Of a stretch of 64,000 nt of DNA, positions 22,831-33,733 are shown in pieces. The stretch is from Cristatella mucedo (lineage: Eukaryota; Bryozoa; Phylactolaemata; Cristatellidae): positions 2,931,501 to 2,995,500 of the forward strand of contig WPIO01000007.1 of assembly GCA_009760855.2 (NCBI GenBank), written 5' to 3'. A program made the position numbers and the translations under genes. The notes beneath the pieces are model-generated. The model was not told the DNA's origin, ran no database searches, and was given only the letters and a program-made list of their open reading frames with translations. The number at the start of each line of letters is the position of its first letter. Within the stretch, counting starts at the first letter, position 1.

Positions 22831-23984
22831 TTTACTTGGCTACGACAACGGCAAGAGGAAGGCTATGTATGCATTTTGAAAAGAAGTGTATCGCCCCTGG
22901 AGTCCTTGGGTACCTATTAATGTAAAGGCTCCTTGAATCGTTGTTGCCCTTGACATCATAGCAACGGAGTCTTCTGCTGTGCTTGCGTTTTTAAAGCTTA
23001 GCAGTGCAGTGTAATTAATGAACTCAGGAAAGACGCGAACGATGCGAAAGAGAACGCTCTTGAGATCGGTTTATATTTAGCTTTTTTAGTTTATATTTAT
23101 ATTTATATTTAATTATATTTATATTTTTACATTTAGTTTATATTTATATTTATATTTATTATATTTATTTATATCCGACAAGGTCGAGCGGAGGTCGAGC
23201 AGCAGCCGCCACATTCAGCGGCTGCTGCTCGAGCTTCGCTGAACTGCCGACCGACGGACGGACCGACGGACCGGGGCAACTACACTCGGTTGAGAGACCA
23301 CGTGGCTTACGAGCTCGAGTCGCAGCGTCAAGCTCACAGCGTCGAGCGCAGGTGACTGCCTATTAAATGCCTCGAGCCCAATTGACTGAATATGATGTGA
23401 CTTGGGCTTGTATGCCCCTTAACCCTAGATCATATCATATTCGCTGCCCAGCCATCATATTTCCGAAATACTACTGTGGCTGTCGTAATCTGACCCACAT
23501 AGCACACACACAGCCGTTTCATTATAGCTACGCAGATATATAGCGCCTCAGCAGCGCCTTAAATAGTTTCATCTGAGCTTCCGGCATCGCGCCGTCGTCT
23601 CCCGACTTTAGCTGATTTTAGCTGGGGAGGAGTCACGTTTGAATAGAGCCGTTCTCATCACGATGGCCGCCTGGCTACTGCCTTTAAACTGGAGACAGCT
23701 TACGGAGCAGACGCACTAAGTAGGCTCGTGAGCATCGAGAGTGCCCCCCCCCCGTTTCCGTTTGATGCAATGTCGACTTGCCGCTCTCTGCAACTGTCTT
23801 CGAACATTTTAGTGGTAATACAGGCCGGCCGTTCGCCCTAGTCCATAAGTCGGCGACGAGGACCTGGGCACAGCACGCCCACTCAGATGAAGGCGCCTTC
23901 GGATCGCACGGCCGCACGGACTGGCCGCATGGATCATTAGCTTCGGCATGTGTAATAAGTTGTTGCTATTTAGTGTCATTATCA
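22831..23984. other. Intergenic stretch, nothing recognised apart from AT repeat
   Basis: Contains the TATATTTA repeat (23085-23176). Otherwise no feature identified. Confidence 0.45.
23085..23176. repeat. AT-rich TATATTTA-type repeat
   Basis: Imperfect units of tttata/tatttata over about 90 bases. Confidence 0.85.
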
Positions 23985-24070
23985 TTATTGTGTTTTTGCC
24001 CACTGCAAACGGTGGTGATATCCTAAAAGGCTCTGCCACTAGAAAAATGAGGCTGTTGAATCAGATAACT
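23985..24070 (+). mobile_element. SINE-2 fragment (body and tail)
   Basis: Contains cccactgcaaacggtggtga, aaaggctctgcc and the tail gaggctgttgaatcag; no tRNA-like head. Confidence 0.7.
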
Positions 24071-24299
24071 GTCGTTTGCATTATGAGGTTCGCAGTCTAG
24101 GAACAGCGAGGCCATAGTGTCCGGTTGGACGTCGTCACCTCGATCGGCTTGCTGAGTAGGCAGCCGTTTGGCATGGTATGCCCGCACCTGCTTACTACGC
24201 AGCTACGCTTGATTATTGTACAGGAGGACGGTTTAGCGTAGTCGAACCGTTGCCTGCGAAGCGGCGTCTTCTCATTGGCTGGACTCGCTGTAAGCAAAG

Positions 24300-26591
24300 A
24301 ATTAAGCTGCGGTGGGCGAGAAATCGCCTCGCTATCTGTGCCGCTATTCTCCGAGCGCGCGACCTGCGCTTCGCGGACGCTTCCGGTGGCGGTCGCTGCA
24401 GACACTAGCTACCGGCTACTCAGACGGTTCTCTCCTAGCCAAGTTTCCTTGCCGCTTCGTCCCGCCGTCCCGCCGACCGACCGACACGCATCTCGTCCGA
24501 CCGAGGCGGCGCTGCTCGGCGGCGCGCGGCAACCGAGGTCCGCCAAGCGGCTGCCGCGCGCGCCGCCGTGCGCCGCCTCGTCACTGGCAGACCGACCGAC
24601 CGACCGACCGACCGACCGGCCGGCCGACTACAGAGCACAGAAGACGGCGGACCTGCGCGCGCTAGCCCTTCGACGGCCGGCTGCTGCCACGACTGCAGCG
24701 TCACAGCAGTCCCACTTCGCGCTAGAGCTTGGCGAAGTCTGCGTCGCTGCGTCGCTGCTCGCGTCCATCCGCCCACTCGCAGCCGCCATCGCTGCACCGC
24801 TCGCCGCCCGCGGGCGCGTCGGAAGAGCTCGCCGAGGCCGCGCGAGGCCGCCGCTGCTACCCCCCTCCCTCCCCCCCCCCCCGCGGCTCCACTCCGGCGT
24901 CGGCGGGCCGCAGTTGCACGGCGGCGGCTCGCGCCTCGGCGTCGTCTCCACTGAAGGCCGACCGGTCGCATCCGCGCGGCGCGCGGAAGTGTGCGTGCGC
25001 GCGTGTGCTGGCGCGTGCGCCTCGGTTCGTCCGATCGCGAGTGTACACGCCGCCGGTCGCGCAACGTGCAGCGACTGCCCAACCCGCTTGCTTATTATGC
25101 GAGCAGTATGACAACAAGCGAGCTGTTTGTTCAATTAAATGCCTCAATTAGGCGTTTCGGAACGAGGGCGCTAGCCAGAAAAGCAAGGGCCGCCGCCACC
25201 ACTCGGCAGCGCGCTTTGCTTTGCTAGGCCTCCGCCGACGAGGTGAGGCGCGGCGCGCAGCGGCGCGCGGCGGCTCGCACCCCGCGCGCCCCGCCACCGC
25301 CGTCCTCTCCGTCGCGTCCTTCGGGCCGCTCTCGACCGGCGGCCTGAAGCCGCAGCTGCAGCCTCTGCGCAGGGTAATCCGGCTACTGAGCCTCTCGCTA
25401 AGGCCGCCCGCCGCGCCCGCTCTGAGCAAACACGCCAGACGCATTCAATCGGGGCTCGCAGCGATCCCTTGGCCCGGCAGAAAGTGACCGGGCGCAACCC
25501 GCCGCCGCGTCGCGCCCGGATGAGCGTAGTTAGTTACTTACGTCGAGCGAGCAGCTCGGTCGCCCGCAGCCGGCTGCGCAGCAGCCAGCAGAGCAAACAG
25601 CGAGCGGATCGACGCTGTTATCCTCCCACTGGGGCCGCCGCCGCCGCGTACGCCGCTCCGACGGAGCCTCGCTACCCTTGCGCCTCGTTCGCAGCCTCCG
25701 CGGCCGAGCCGCCGTTGTCGACCAGGCTGCCAGGTGAGCGCCGCCGCCGCCGCCGCGGGAGAGCGACTCGGCGGTTGCACTGAGCGCTTCAGCGGGGCGC
25801 CGGGCGTTTTCGGGAACGCGGTTGAGCGAGAAATGCAGCAGCGGTCGCTCGCGCGCGCCAGCGTCGTCGTCGACCGCTCGCAATCGGCGCCGGCGAGACG
25901 CTCGAGGCGAAGAGGCGGCCGCGAGTTCCTGCTCGCGCGCGCGAGACGAGACAGGGCGCCGATCATTCTTCTTTCGCCGCCGCCGCCGGCTGCTGCCAAT
26001 TTCGCCGAGCGCTGCTTCAACGCGTCCGAGCAGCTGACAGCTAAGGCCCTCCGAGGCACTCGGAGGCGCGTGAGTGGCAGCGACAGCTGCCGCCGATTCC
26101 TGACGCGCTGTGGGCCGCGTGCGCTTGCGGCGTTCGCAGCTGCCACGAGAAAGCGACGCCGCCGCGGCCTTCGCCTCCGCCTCCGCCGCCGCCGCCGCTG
26201 CGAGCTGCCGCTACCGTCGCCGGCGTAACTGCGGCCGCGCCCCGCCGCGTTCGCTAGCCGCGCGCATGCGCGCGGCAAGGGCATGCCGGTCGGGACTGCT
26301 GGCCTCTCTCGCGGTCGCGGACGGACGGCTTCGAGCGCTAACGACCGACGCCTTCGGCGGTTTCAGCATCGCTAGTCGCAGTCAACGAGCGTTGTGACCG
26401 AGGGTCTCCTGCGGCCGTCCGCCACCACGGCGAACGCTTCCAACGATACTGCGCCGCCTCCAGCAGCCGAGGCAGCCGATCTCACGACAGCCGCCGCCGC
26501 CGCCGTCGCAGTGCAGACAGACGCACGAAAAGAGTGATAGCCGGCGGGAACTGCGTCGTCGCGGCACGAACTATACCGGACGGCTAATGCC
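24300..26591 (+). promoter_or_regulatory. GC-rich (CpG-dense) start region of gene B
   Basis: About 2.3 kb of very GC-rich, CpG-dense sequence ending at the gene B start codon. The sharp change in composition from the AT-richer flank and its position fit a promoter and 5' UTR region. Long open frames on both strands here (for example 24275-25111) are compositional. No TATA box or transcription start is identified. Confidence 0.5.
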
Positions 26592-26652
26592 ATGAGCCGA
26601 CTCGGGCGGCACGCCACCGCCCAGCTTGCCCTGTGGGCCTTGCTCGCCCAAG
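26592..26652 (+). CDS. Gene B exon 1: start codon and signal peptide
   Basis: 61 bp: ATG followed by a hydrophobic leader, [20 protein letters not shown], ending one base into a codon at a gtaggt donor. Phase 1 and the 61-bp length are exactly those of gene C exon 1, and the leftover g joins ct of exon 2 to give Ala. This start was chosen on that phase match and the leader-like composition; no transcript evidence is available. Confidence 0.82.
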
Positions 26653-29600
26653 GTAGGTGAGCTCGCGAGCGAGTGCGCGAGAGCGCGCGCCACGAAGCTC
26701 TCTCTGCTGGACTCCGTGCTCGGCGACTTCGAGACTGCCGCCCGTAGGCGAGGCTGTGGCCTGCGCGAGGCGTCTCCTCTCCCCCACGAGCTTGATTCGG
26801 CCTGCGAAGGGCCGTGTCGCGGCCGCCGGAGCGACGCTCCCCAGTGCGGCACCCGCTCCGGGTGAGCCCGGGCACGCGGGCGGCCCGTCCAGCCAGCCCG
26901 GGTCGGACGATTGGCAGCAGGAACTACGACGACGAACCGATTTTTCCCTTCGCGAGCGGGGTGAGAAATCGCTCGGCTGGCATCTCTCATAAGCACACCA
27001 GCGGCAAAGAGCGGGGTCGAGCTCGGTCAAAAGATCGCCGCGCTCTAGGAGCCGTGCCATAAAACTGAGGAGGCCGTGCTTGTTAGTGACAAACAGCCGG
27101 CTTGGACGTGCGGGGACATGTCGCCGCCGCCGCCGCCGCCGCCGCCGCCCACTGATCAGCACGAGCGAGGTTCTAATGGCATCTTTGAGCGGCATGCGCC
27201 CGCTCCCCGGGGCGTGCCGCTCAAAGGTGCCTTTGCACGTCGTTGTTCGCTCAGGGTTGGCTAGCTCGCAAAGCTGGCCTGCCAGTCCGCTCCGCCGACC
27301 CGCTTGCCGCATTGAATCGGCTCGCTGTGGCCCTCGCTCGCGCGGCAGTTTACTAGCGAACCCAGCGTCGGTCGCGCGCGGGAGCAGCAGGTTCAGTGCG
27401 TACCGATGCGCGCTCCACCCGCGGGCGCGGCGACGATGGCGAATCGCGACTGCCAACAGCAGCAAGGTCAAGGAAAGCTCGCGCCTCCACGGGAAGACCC
27501 CTCCTCTGTATGCAAAGTACTTTTTGAATCGGACCAATTCAGCATGCCAGCGATTCACTCTACTTCCAGCGACCTCTGATTAACCACCGCCCGCCCACAA
27601 TCTGTTCAGTCTCTGCATGATGCGCTCTTAAGCTTCGCATTAAGCTTCGCTCCGATTCCTCGAGCAACTTTCTCAGTCGCGCTGGTGTCCGAGCCTCGAG
27701 CGCCACCTATCGCTAGGCGCAGCTCACAAGCATGGCGGGCGGCGCTGCTGGGCACCGAAGTTGGCACCGCACTCACCCGGGTGACGCGGGACCAGAGCGT
27801 GTGTGGGGGGGGGAGGGCGGTCGGGCGGTGACGACAGCGGATGCGGAAGCACGGCGAGCACTCATCTTCGCCGAGCCGCCAGCGAACGAGCCCGTGCTGG
27901 GACACGCTCTCGCGAGCACTGCGCGCTGATGACTTATCTCCACTTGTTGGCCCGGTGCAGCTGCCAGCGCCGGTCGACACGAGCTGCGACTCATCGAAAA
28001 CCTTCTCAACCCGTCCTTTAACTCGATGGAGCGGCCCGTTGAGTTTGACGACAAGCCACTCAAGGTCGAATTCACTGCCAGCTTGCAGCAGATCATAGAC
28101 GTGGTAAGCAGAGCAAAGTTCTTACGCTGACCCACAAGGCCCGCCACGGCTTGGCTCTTTCGTACCTAGCTGAACTGCCGCACCAGTTTCAGCCTCTTCG
28201 CGCCCTCAGGTCCTGTGTGGACAATAAATTAGCCGTTCCATTCCTCCGCTTAAAGACCGTTGACGACAGAAGCTTTAGCTCTGCAGGTCCTAGACCGTGG
28301 AACTCGCTTCCGAAATTCTTACGCAACGACAACCACTCTCCTGCTGCCGACTATGGCTCATCCTTTTCAGCGGTTCTGAGCTGCTACTTTCATGCTACTC
28401 ACTACCTCAACTGCTCTCCTGATTCTGCTATGCTTCTCATTTTCTCTTTGTTGCGTGAGAGGAAGTCTGTTGGCTACCGAATGCGTACTGAAAGCCGCTT
28501 AGGCTGTGAGTGCGCTATGCAAAACTCTCCTGCGTAACACCCACATTGTCTGTATGAATTTGTGGAGTTACAGAAGGAGATACATACATTTAAGCGCGCG
28601 GCGCCCCCACCGTCAAGCGCAGAGCCTGGCTAGCCTGCAACCGTGCGGCCATCCATCCGTCCGTTCGTTCGTCTGTCTGTCTGTCTGGCGACACGTGTTT
28701 ATCACCGTCCGCCGATCTGCCTCGGCTGAGCCAGTTGGCCCGATTTCAGTCGAGGAATGAAATCATCAAAGTCAAGGCCTGCTTAAACCAGAGAACGGCA
28801 AACAGACTAGCTGACAAATGTGCGCCGTCCCGTCTCGATTACTGCACTGCCTTTTATTTCCGGCTCCCAGCGGCCTGAGCCCCATATCATTTGCAACCCA
28901 CGGTGCAAAAATCGGCGGCGGCTCGTCGGGTCCATCGTCCACGGCTGCTGTAGTTGCTGGATTGCCTTCTTTCACAACATCAGCTACTGCCTGAGCTTCA
29001 CTGGCTCCTTGACATCGCATCGCGTCGATATCAAGATCCTCGCTTTCCAGCCGCTGACAGGTCGCTTCACTCGCTGGCGCCATCATTGACCTGGCCTTGA
29101 CCTCGTTGCTCCTGCGGTGTACTACCGCACCACCCGTTCGACGGCATTCGGTCATCTCTCCGTCCCACAGTCTGCATGGAAATCTTTTGGTGATCGAGCC
29201 TTCAGCCCGTATGCATCGACAGGCTGGTACTCGCATTAGGCTGCTTTATCTACCTGCGACGATCTGCCTTCCATAGTCAAAGTCTCAGCTACGAGCATCG
29301 CCGTTTCCGGTGAGCTCTCCCTTTGACCTCGTGAACTTGTCTTGCTTTGTTTCGCATCGCTTTGCGTGTATATGTATGCACATTCAGTGAATGTTACTCG
29401 CCATATGTCTTACTAACCAGTTGCCACGAGTGTGTTTGTGTTTGCTGTAGCACGATTGCCTAAGCACGATGCTTGCTTGACTTTTCGCGTTTAATACCGT
29501 GCATGTCACTAACCCTGGCGTGCTGATTGTCTCGCAGCACATCGTAAAGCGCCTGAATGTATATTAAATTAACTTTGGGCACTATGCAATCGGCCTAATA

Positions 29601-31054
29601 TCATTGCTATTATCATTGTTATTATATTTACATCGAAAAGTTTTCGTACCACTCGCTGGGGCACCGAGCGAGTGGGTGCAAACTCGTGCATATTCTCACA
29701 AGTTTCAGCTTGTCCTTGCTTGAGAGAAAGCGCGGTCACCGCGTGACTTGTGTTCCACTCCTTTACTGTGTGCCCCGCTTTTGTTAATTTGGAGCCTAAG
29801 GTTACGTATGCTCAACATCAGATGTATTACAACTTGACTGTTGCATTGGAAGGACGCTAGCTCGTCGACGAGTTGTCCACCTCTGAAGTAACTCTAGTTG
29901 TCAGACTCTGAAGAAAGCGAGCTCCGGCTCCTCTGCCACCGCGTTTGAGTGCATGCAACGCTGCGTCGACGCTACGAACACTTGTCTTCCGAAATTCGAG
30001 AATGTGTATTATGAGCCTGAAGCGGCCTCAGAAACCGTAAAAGCGGGCCGATCAAGCGAAGATCCGACAAGCAGAATTTTAACTTCGATTTAGCTTCATG
30101 ATACAAGTCTGACTTGTGTTTGCTTATTGTCAAACTGGTGACAGTGAATCACTGCAATGTTTGTAATGTGGTCGCACTCGCGCGATTAGTATTTTTTCGC
30201 TGAAATTGTGCGTCGCTCTCCTCTCGTCCTTCACCTTTCCCGCTGGACCAAACCAGCTCGGCAGGTCGAGCAGTTTGACTAGATTAGTTAGTGTAGGTGT
30301 ACAAGGTGGATCGCTGTGTTGATGTGCTGCTGTGAGACAGTGAAGCCCTATATGCAGCAAAGCCAGCCACACTCCTACCGGTAGCCCACGGCTCTTTCTG
30401 ATTGCAGATGGTATGGCTTTGAATCCATGGTCCTAATAACCAGTAGCAGCAGCAGCGGTGCTTGCATGCCTTTTATGACGGTCTAAGCAAGCGGGCCGCG
30501 ATGGCCCACTAGGTAGGGTGGTTGCTCTTCACGATCGAGGTCCGAGATTGTGGGTTCGAATCCAGCTGTGGGCAGTTCTTTTTTGCCGCTACAAGCGTTG
30601 GTGATAGCCTCAAAAGCACCTTTGGCGTTATACAAAAGAGGCTGTTAAATCAGCTAGTATTTTTTTAAGGCACGCCATATCATTACTAGTATCACTATTA
30701 TTAATAATGTTCGTACGTGTGCACGTGCGTCTGTCCTATTCTAGCCGACTGCGTCGCCGGTCGTTCCTCCGCTCGTCGCGTCACGCGTGTTTGTCGCTGC
30801 ATCGCTGCCTTTTTCCCTCGGTCGGTTAGTCGACTCCGAGAGTAATTCTCTTCCGATACACCAATCTCGGTATTCTTCCGCGCTTCACTGGCTGCCGAGA
30901 GCTGAACGCCCATTTCTTCCACAGTCTCTTAAAGACGACGTCGGTTAGAAAGTTTGGGTCGCCGCCGCTTAATGGCTGCTGCCTCTTTTTCGCTTTCCAA
31001 TGCAGGACGAGAAAAATCAAATGATCCACACGAGGCTCTGGCTGACTATAGTAA

Positions 31055-31139
<85 letters not shown>

Positions 31140-31274
31140 CAGAGAGACAGAGAGACAGAGACAGAGACAGAGAAAGAGAGACAGAGAGACATAGAAAGAG
31201 AGAGACAGAGACAGAGAAAGAGAGACAGAGAGACATAGAAAGAGAGAGACAGAGAGACAGAGAGACAGAGAGAC

Positions 31275-31357
<83 letters not shown>

Positions 31358-33696
31358 CAGAGAGACAGAGAGACAGAGAGACAGAGAGACAGAGAGACAG
31401 AGAGACAGAGAGACAGGGAGACAGGGAGACAGGGAGACAGAGGCGCACACAATGCGGAGCGGCACGCCTCCACGCGCGAGCGCAGCCTGCGATACCGGCC
31501 GGGGTGCAGCGTTCGCGAGATCGCCGGGCCTCGGCGGCTGCGCTCTCCTTAGAAATGGAGCGACTATAAGCTCAAGTGGAACCCCGAGGATTACGGCAAC
31601 ATCAGTGACATTCGCCTGCCCGTGAGCAAAGTGTGGAAGCCCGACATTCTGATGTACAACAGGTACTCGCGGAGGAGCTCTCTCTCGCGCGGGCGCCCTC
31701 GGCTCGCGCTCGGCCAGCACCTCCGTCTCGCGCGGAACGATCGCTGACGGCTCGATCCGAAACTTTTCGCCGTTCGCTCTGCCTCGCGAGCATCGCCACC
31801 GCCAATGCCGCCGCAGTGCCGACACGGACTTCGACGGCAGCTATCCGACCAACGTCGTGGTCTACTCGACTGGCCTCGTGGAGCAGGTGCCGCCCGGAAT
31901 GTTCACCAGCTCGTGTCCTATCGCGATCAGGTGGTTCCCGTTCGACGATCAAAAGTGCACGCTAAAGTTCGGCTCTTGGACGTACGACGGCAGCCGTATC
32001 GACCTGCTGCTGCCCGGCGGCAAGACGGAGGGCGAAGGCAGCATTCAGGAGTTCGAGCTCAACGGCGAATGGGATCTCATCGGTGGGTGGGCGAAATTCG
32101 CGCGCGAGCGCTGGAGAGCCGCCCTCGGCCGTCGAAGGCCGAGGGCGGGCGGTCAGCTACTGCAGGGTGCCGGAGACGCCGAAGGAACGGCGCTTGCTCG
32201 CCTTTCTATTTCTCGCGCCTGACGCTGAGATCGTGCGCGTCTTTGGTAACCGATTGACACGTCGCTTTCTTGTCAGCATATGCCAACTGCCTAGAGAAAG
32301 AAACTGCCTTAGGGCGCCATTCAATTTTTTGTTATTAGCATTACAATTATCCGAGCTCTCATTCGCGCTAGTGGTTGCCTCGGCGGCACGGACGGTAGTA
32401 GTATCCATAAGGAACGTGAAGTCATTATCAAGTGCAATATTATTATTTGTTTTCGAGTCTTGCTTGTCACGTGTTCGAGTCTTGGTCTTCTTGTCTTCTC
32501 GACGATCGTCCGACGCCCCGGCCGCTGACAGCCACTAGGCGGCGCTCTCGCGGCGCAACGGTAGTCCGCAGCGACCAGCCCCGACAGCCGTCGCCGTCGG
32601 TAGGCGCGGCGCGAATCGTAAGGACGCGAGATCGTAGGCGGCACCGGCGCCGCCGCGGCGCCACCTAGCGTCCGAGCATGGCCGCTGGAGCGCTGAGTGG
32701 TTTGCAGGCATGCCGGCCGTACGCAACGAGCTGGTGTACGACTGCTGTCCTGACAAGCCGTTTCAAGACATCACGTTCACCGTGCACATACGCAGAAGAA
32801 AGCTCTACTACATGATTAACATCGTGACGCCGTGCCTCCTGCTCTCCGCCCTGACGCTGCTGTCATTCCTCATCCCGCCGGAGGCCGGCGAAAAGATATC
32901 CTTCGGTGAGTGCGTGAGTGAGTGTGTGAGTGAGTGCCAACTGGCGAGCCGGACGCGAGCAGACCGCTGGAGCGTCGACGAAACGTGGCTCGCTCGACGC
33001 TCGACGCCGCCTCGCTGTCTGCGCTGCTGCGCTGTCGCCGCTCGAGCGGCGTCGCGGTCGCGCGCAGCGAGTGACGCTGTCCGCTTTCAGGCGTCACCAT
33101 TCTGCTATCGCTCACCGTCTTCCTGCTGCTGGTGGCGGAAGCCCTGCCCGCCACGTCGGACGCCCTGCCCTTGATAGGTAGCGCGGCGCTCGCGCGCGTC
33201 GCCCCGCGCTTCGCGGCGCTCGCCTCGCCGCTGTGGCGCCAGACTCGCTCGGGCGGAACGGCTCGCTGGCGAGTCGGTCGCCGCGTCGGTCCCGTCGCTG
33301 GCTCGGACCATCCGTCCGTCGCCGACTCCGTGGGGCGGAGCCCGCGGGGCTGAGCGAGCCGCCGGCAGCGACCTCGCTCGCCAGCGCTCGCTGCGCCGGC
33401 GGCGGCGCAGCGAGCGCGCGCCGGCGGCGGGAGCTCGGTCGGCGCCTGTGGGTCGGCTCGCGGGAAGCTGACCTCGACCCGCAGGCGCCGAGGAGGCGGC
33501 CGCCCGAGCGCGCGAGCTCGACCTTAACGCCCGTCGCTCCGGTTGTAGCGCTCTACTTTACGTCCGTAATGACCATGAACGCTCTGTCCGTCATGTTCAC
33601 GGTTCTCGTGCTCGTCTATCACTTCCGCACGGGCGCCTCTTACGAGATGCCAAACTGGGTAAGAAATCTTGGCGAGTGGCCTGCAGCCATCGGCCT

Positions 33697-33733
<37 letters not shown>

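Noticed and set aside
24275-25151. Long overlapping open frames (up to 278 codons) on both strands
   Set aside because: Very GC-rich sequence lacks stop codons by composition. The frames are Arg/Ala/Pro-rich with no family signature and lie in the start region of gene B.
26584-27558. 324-codon minus-strand frame
   Set aside because: Antisense of gene B exon 1 and its GC-rich intron 1; no recognisable domain.
30493-30570. Possible tRNA gene from box B-like ggttcgaatcc
   Set aside because: No cloverleaf with paired acceptor stem. The sequence continues into the common SINE-2 body and tail, so it is a SINE head; the same holds for the other box B-like sites.
30826-31825. Ser/Leu-rich minus-strand frames (up to 259 codons)
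   Set aside because: Translation of the GA array and antisense of gene B exons 3 and 4.
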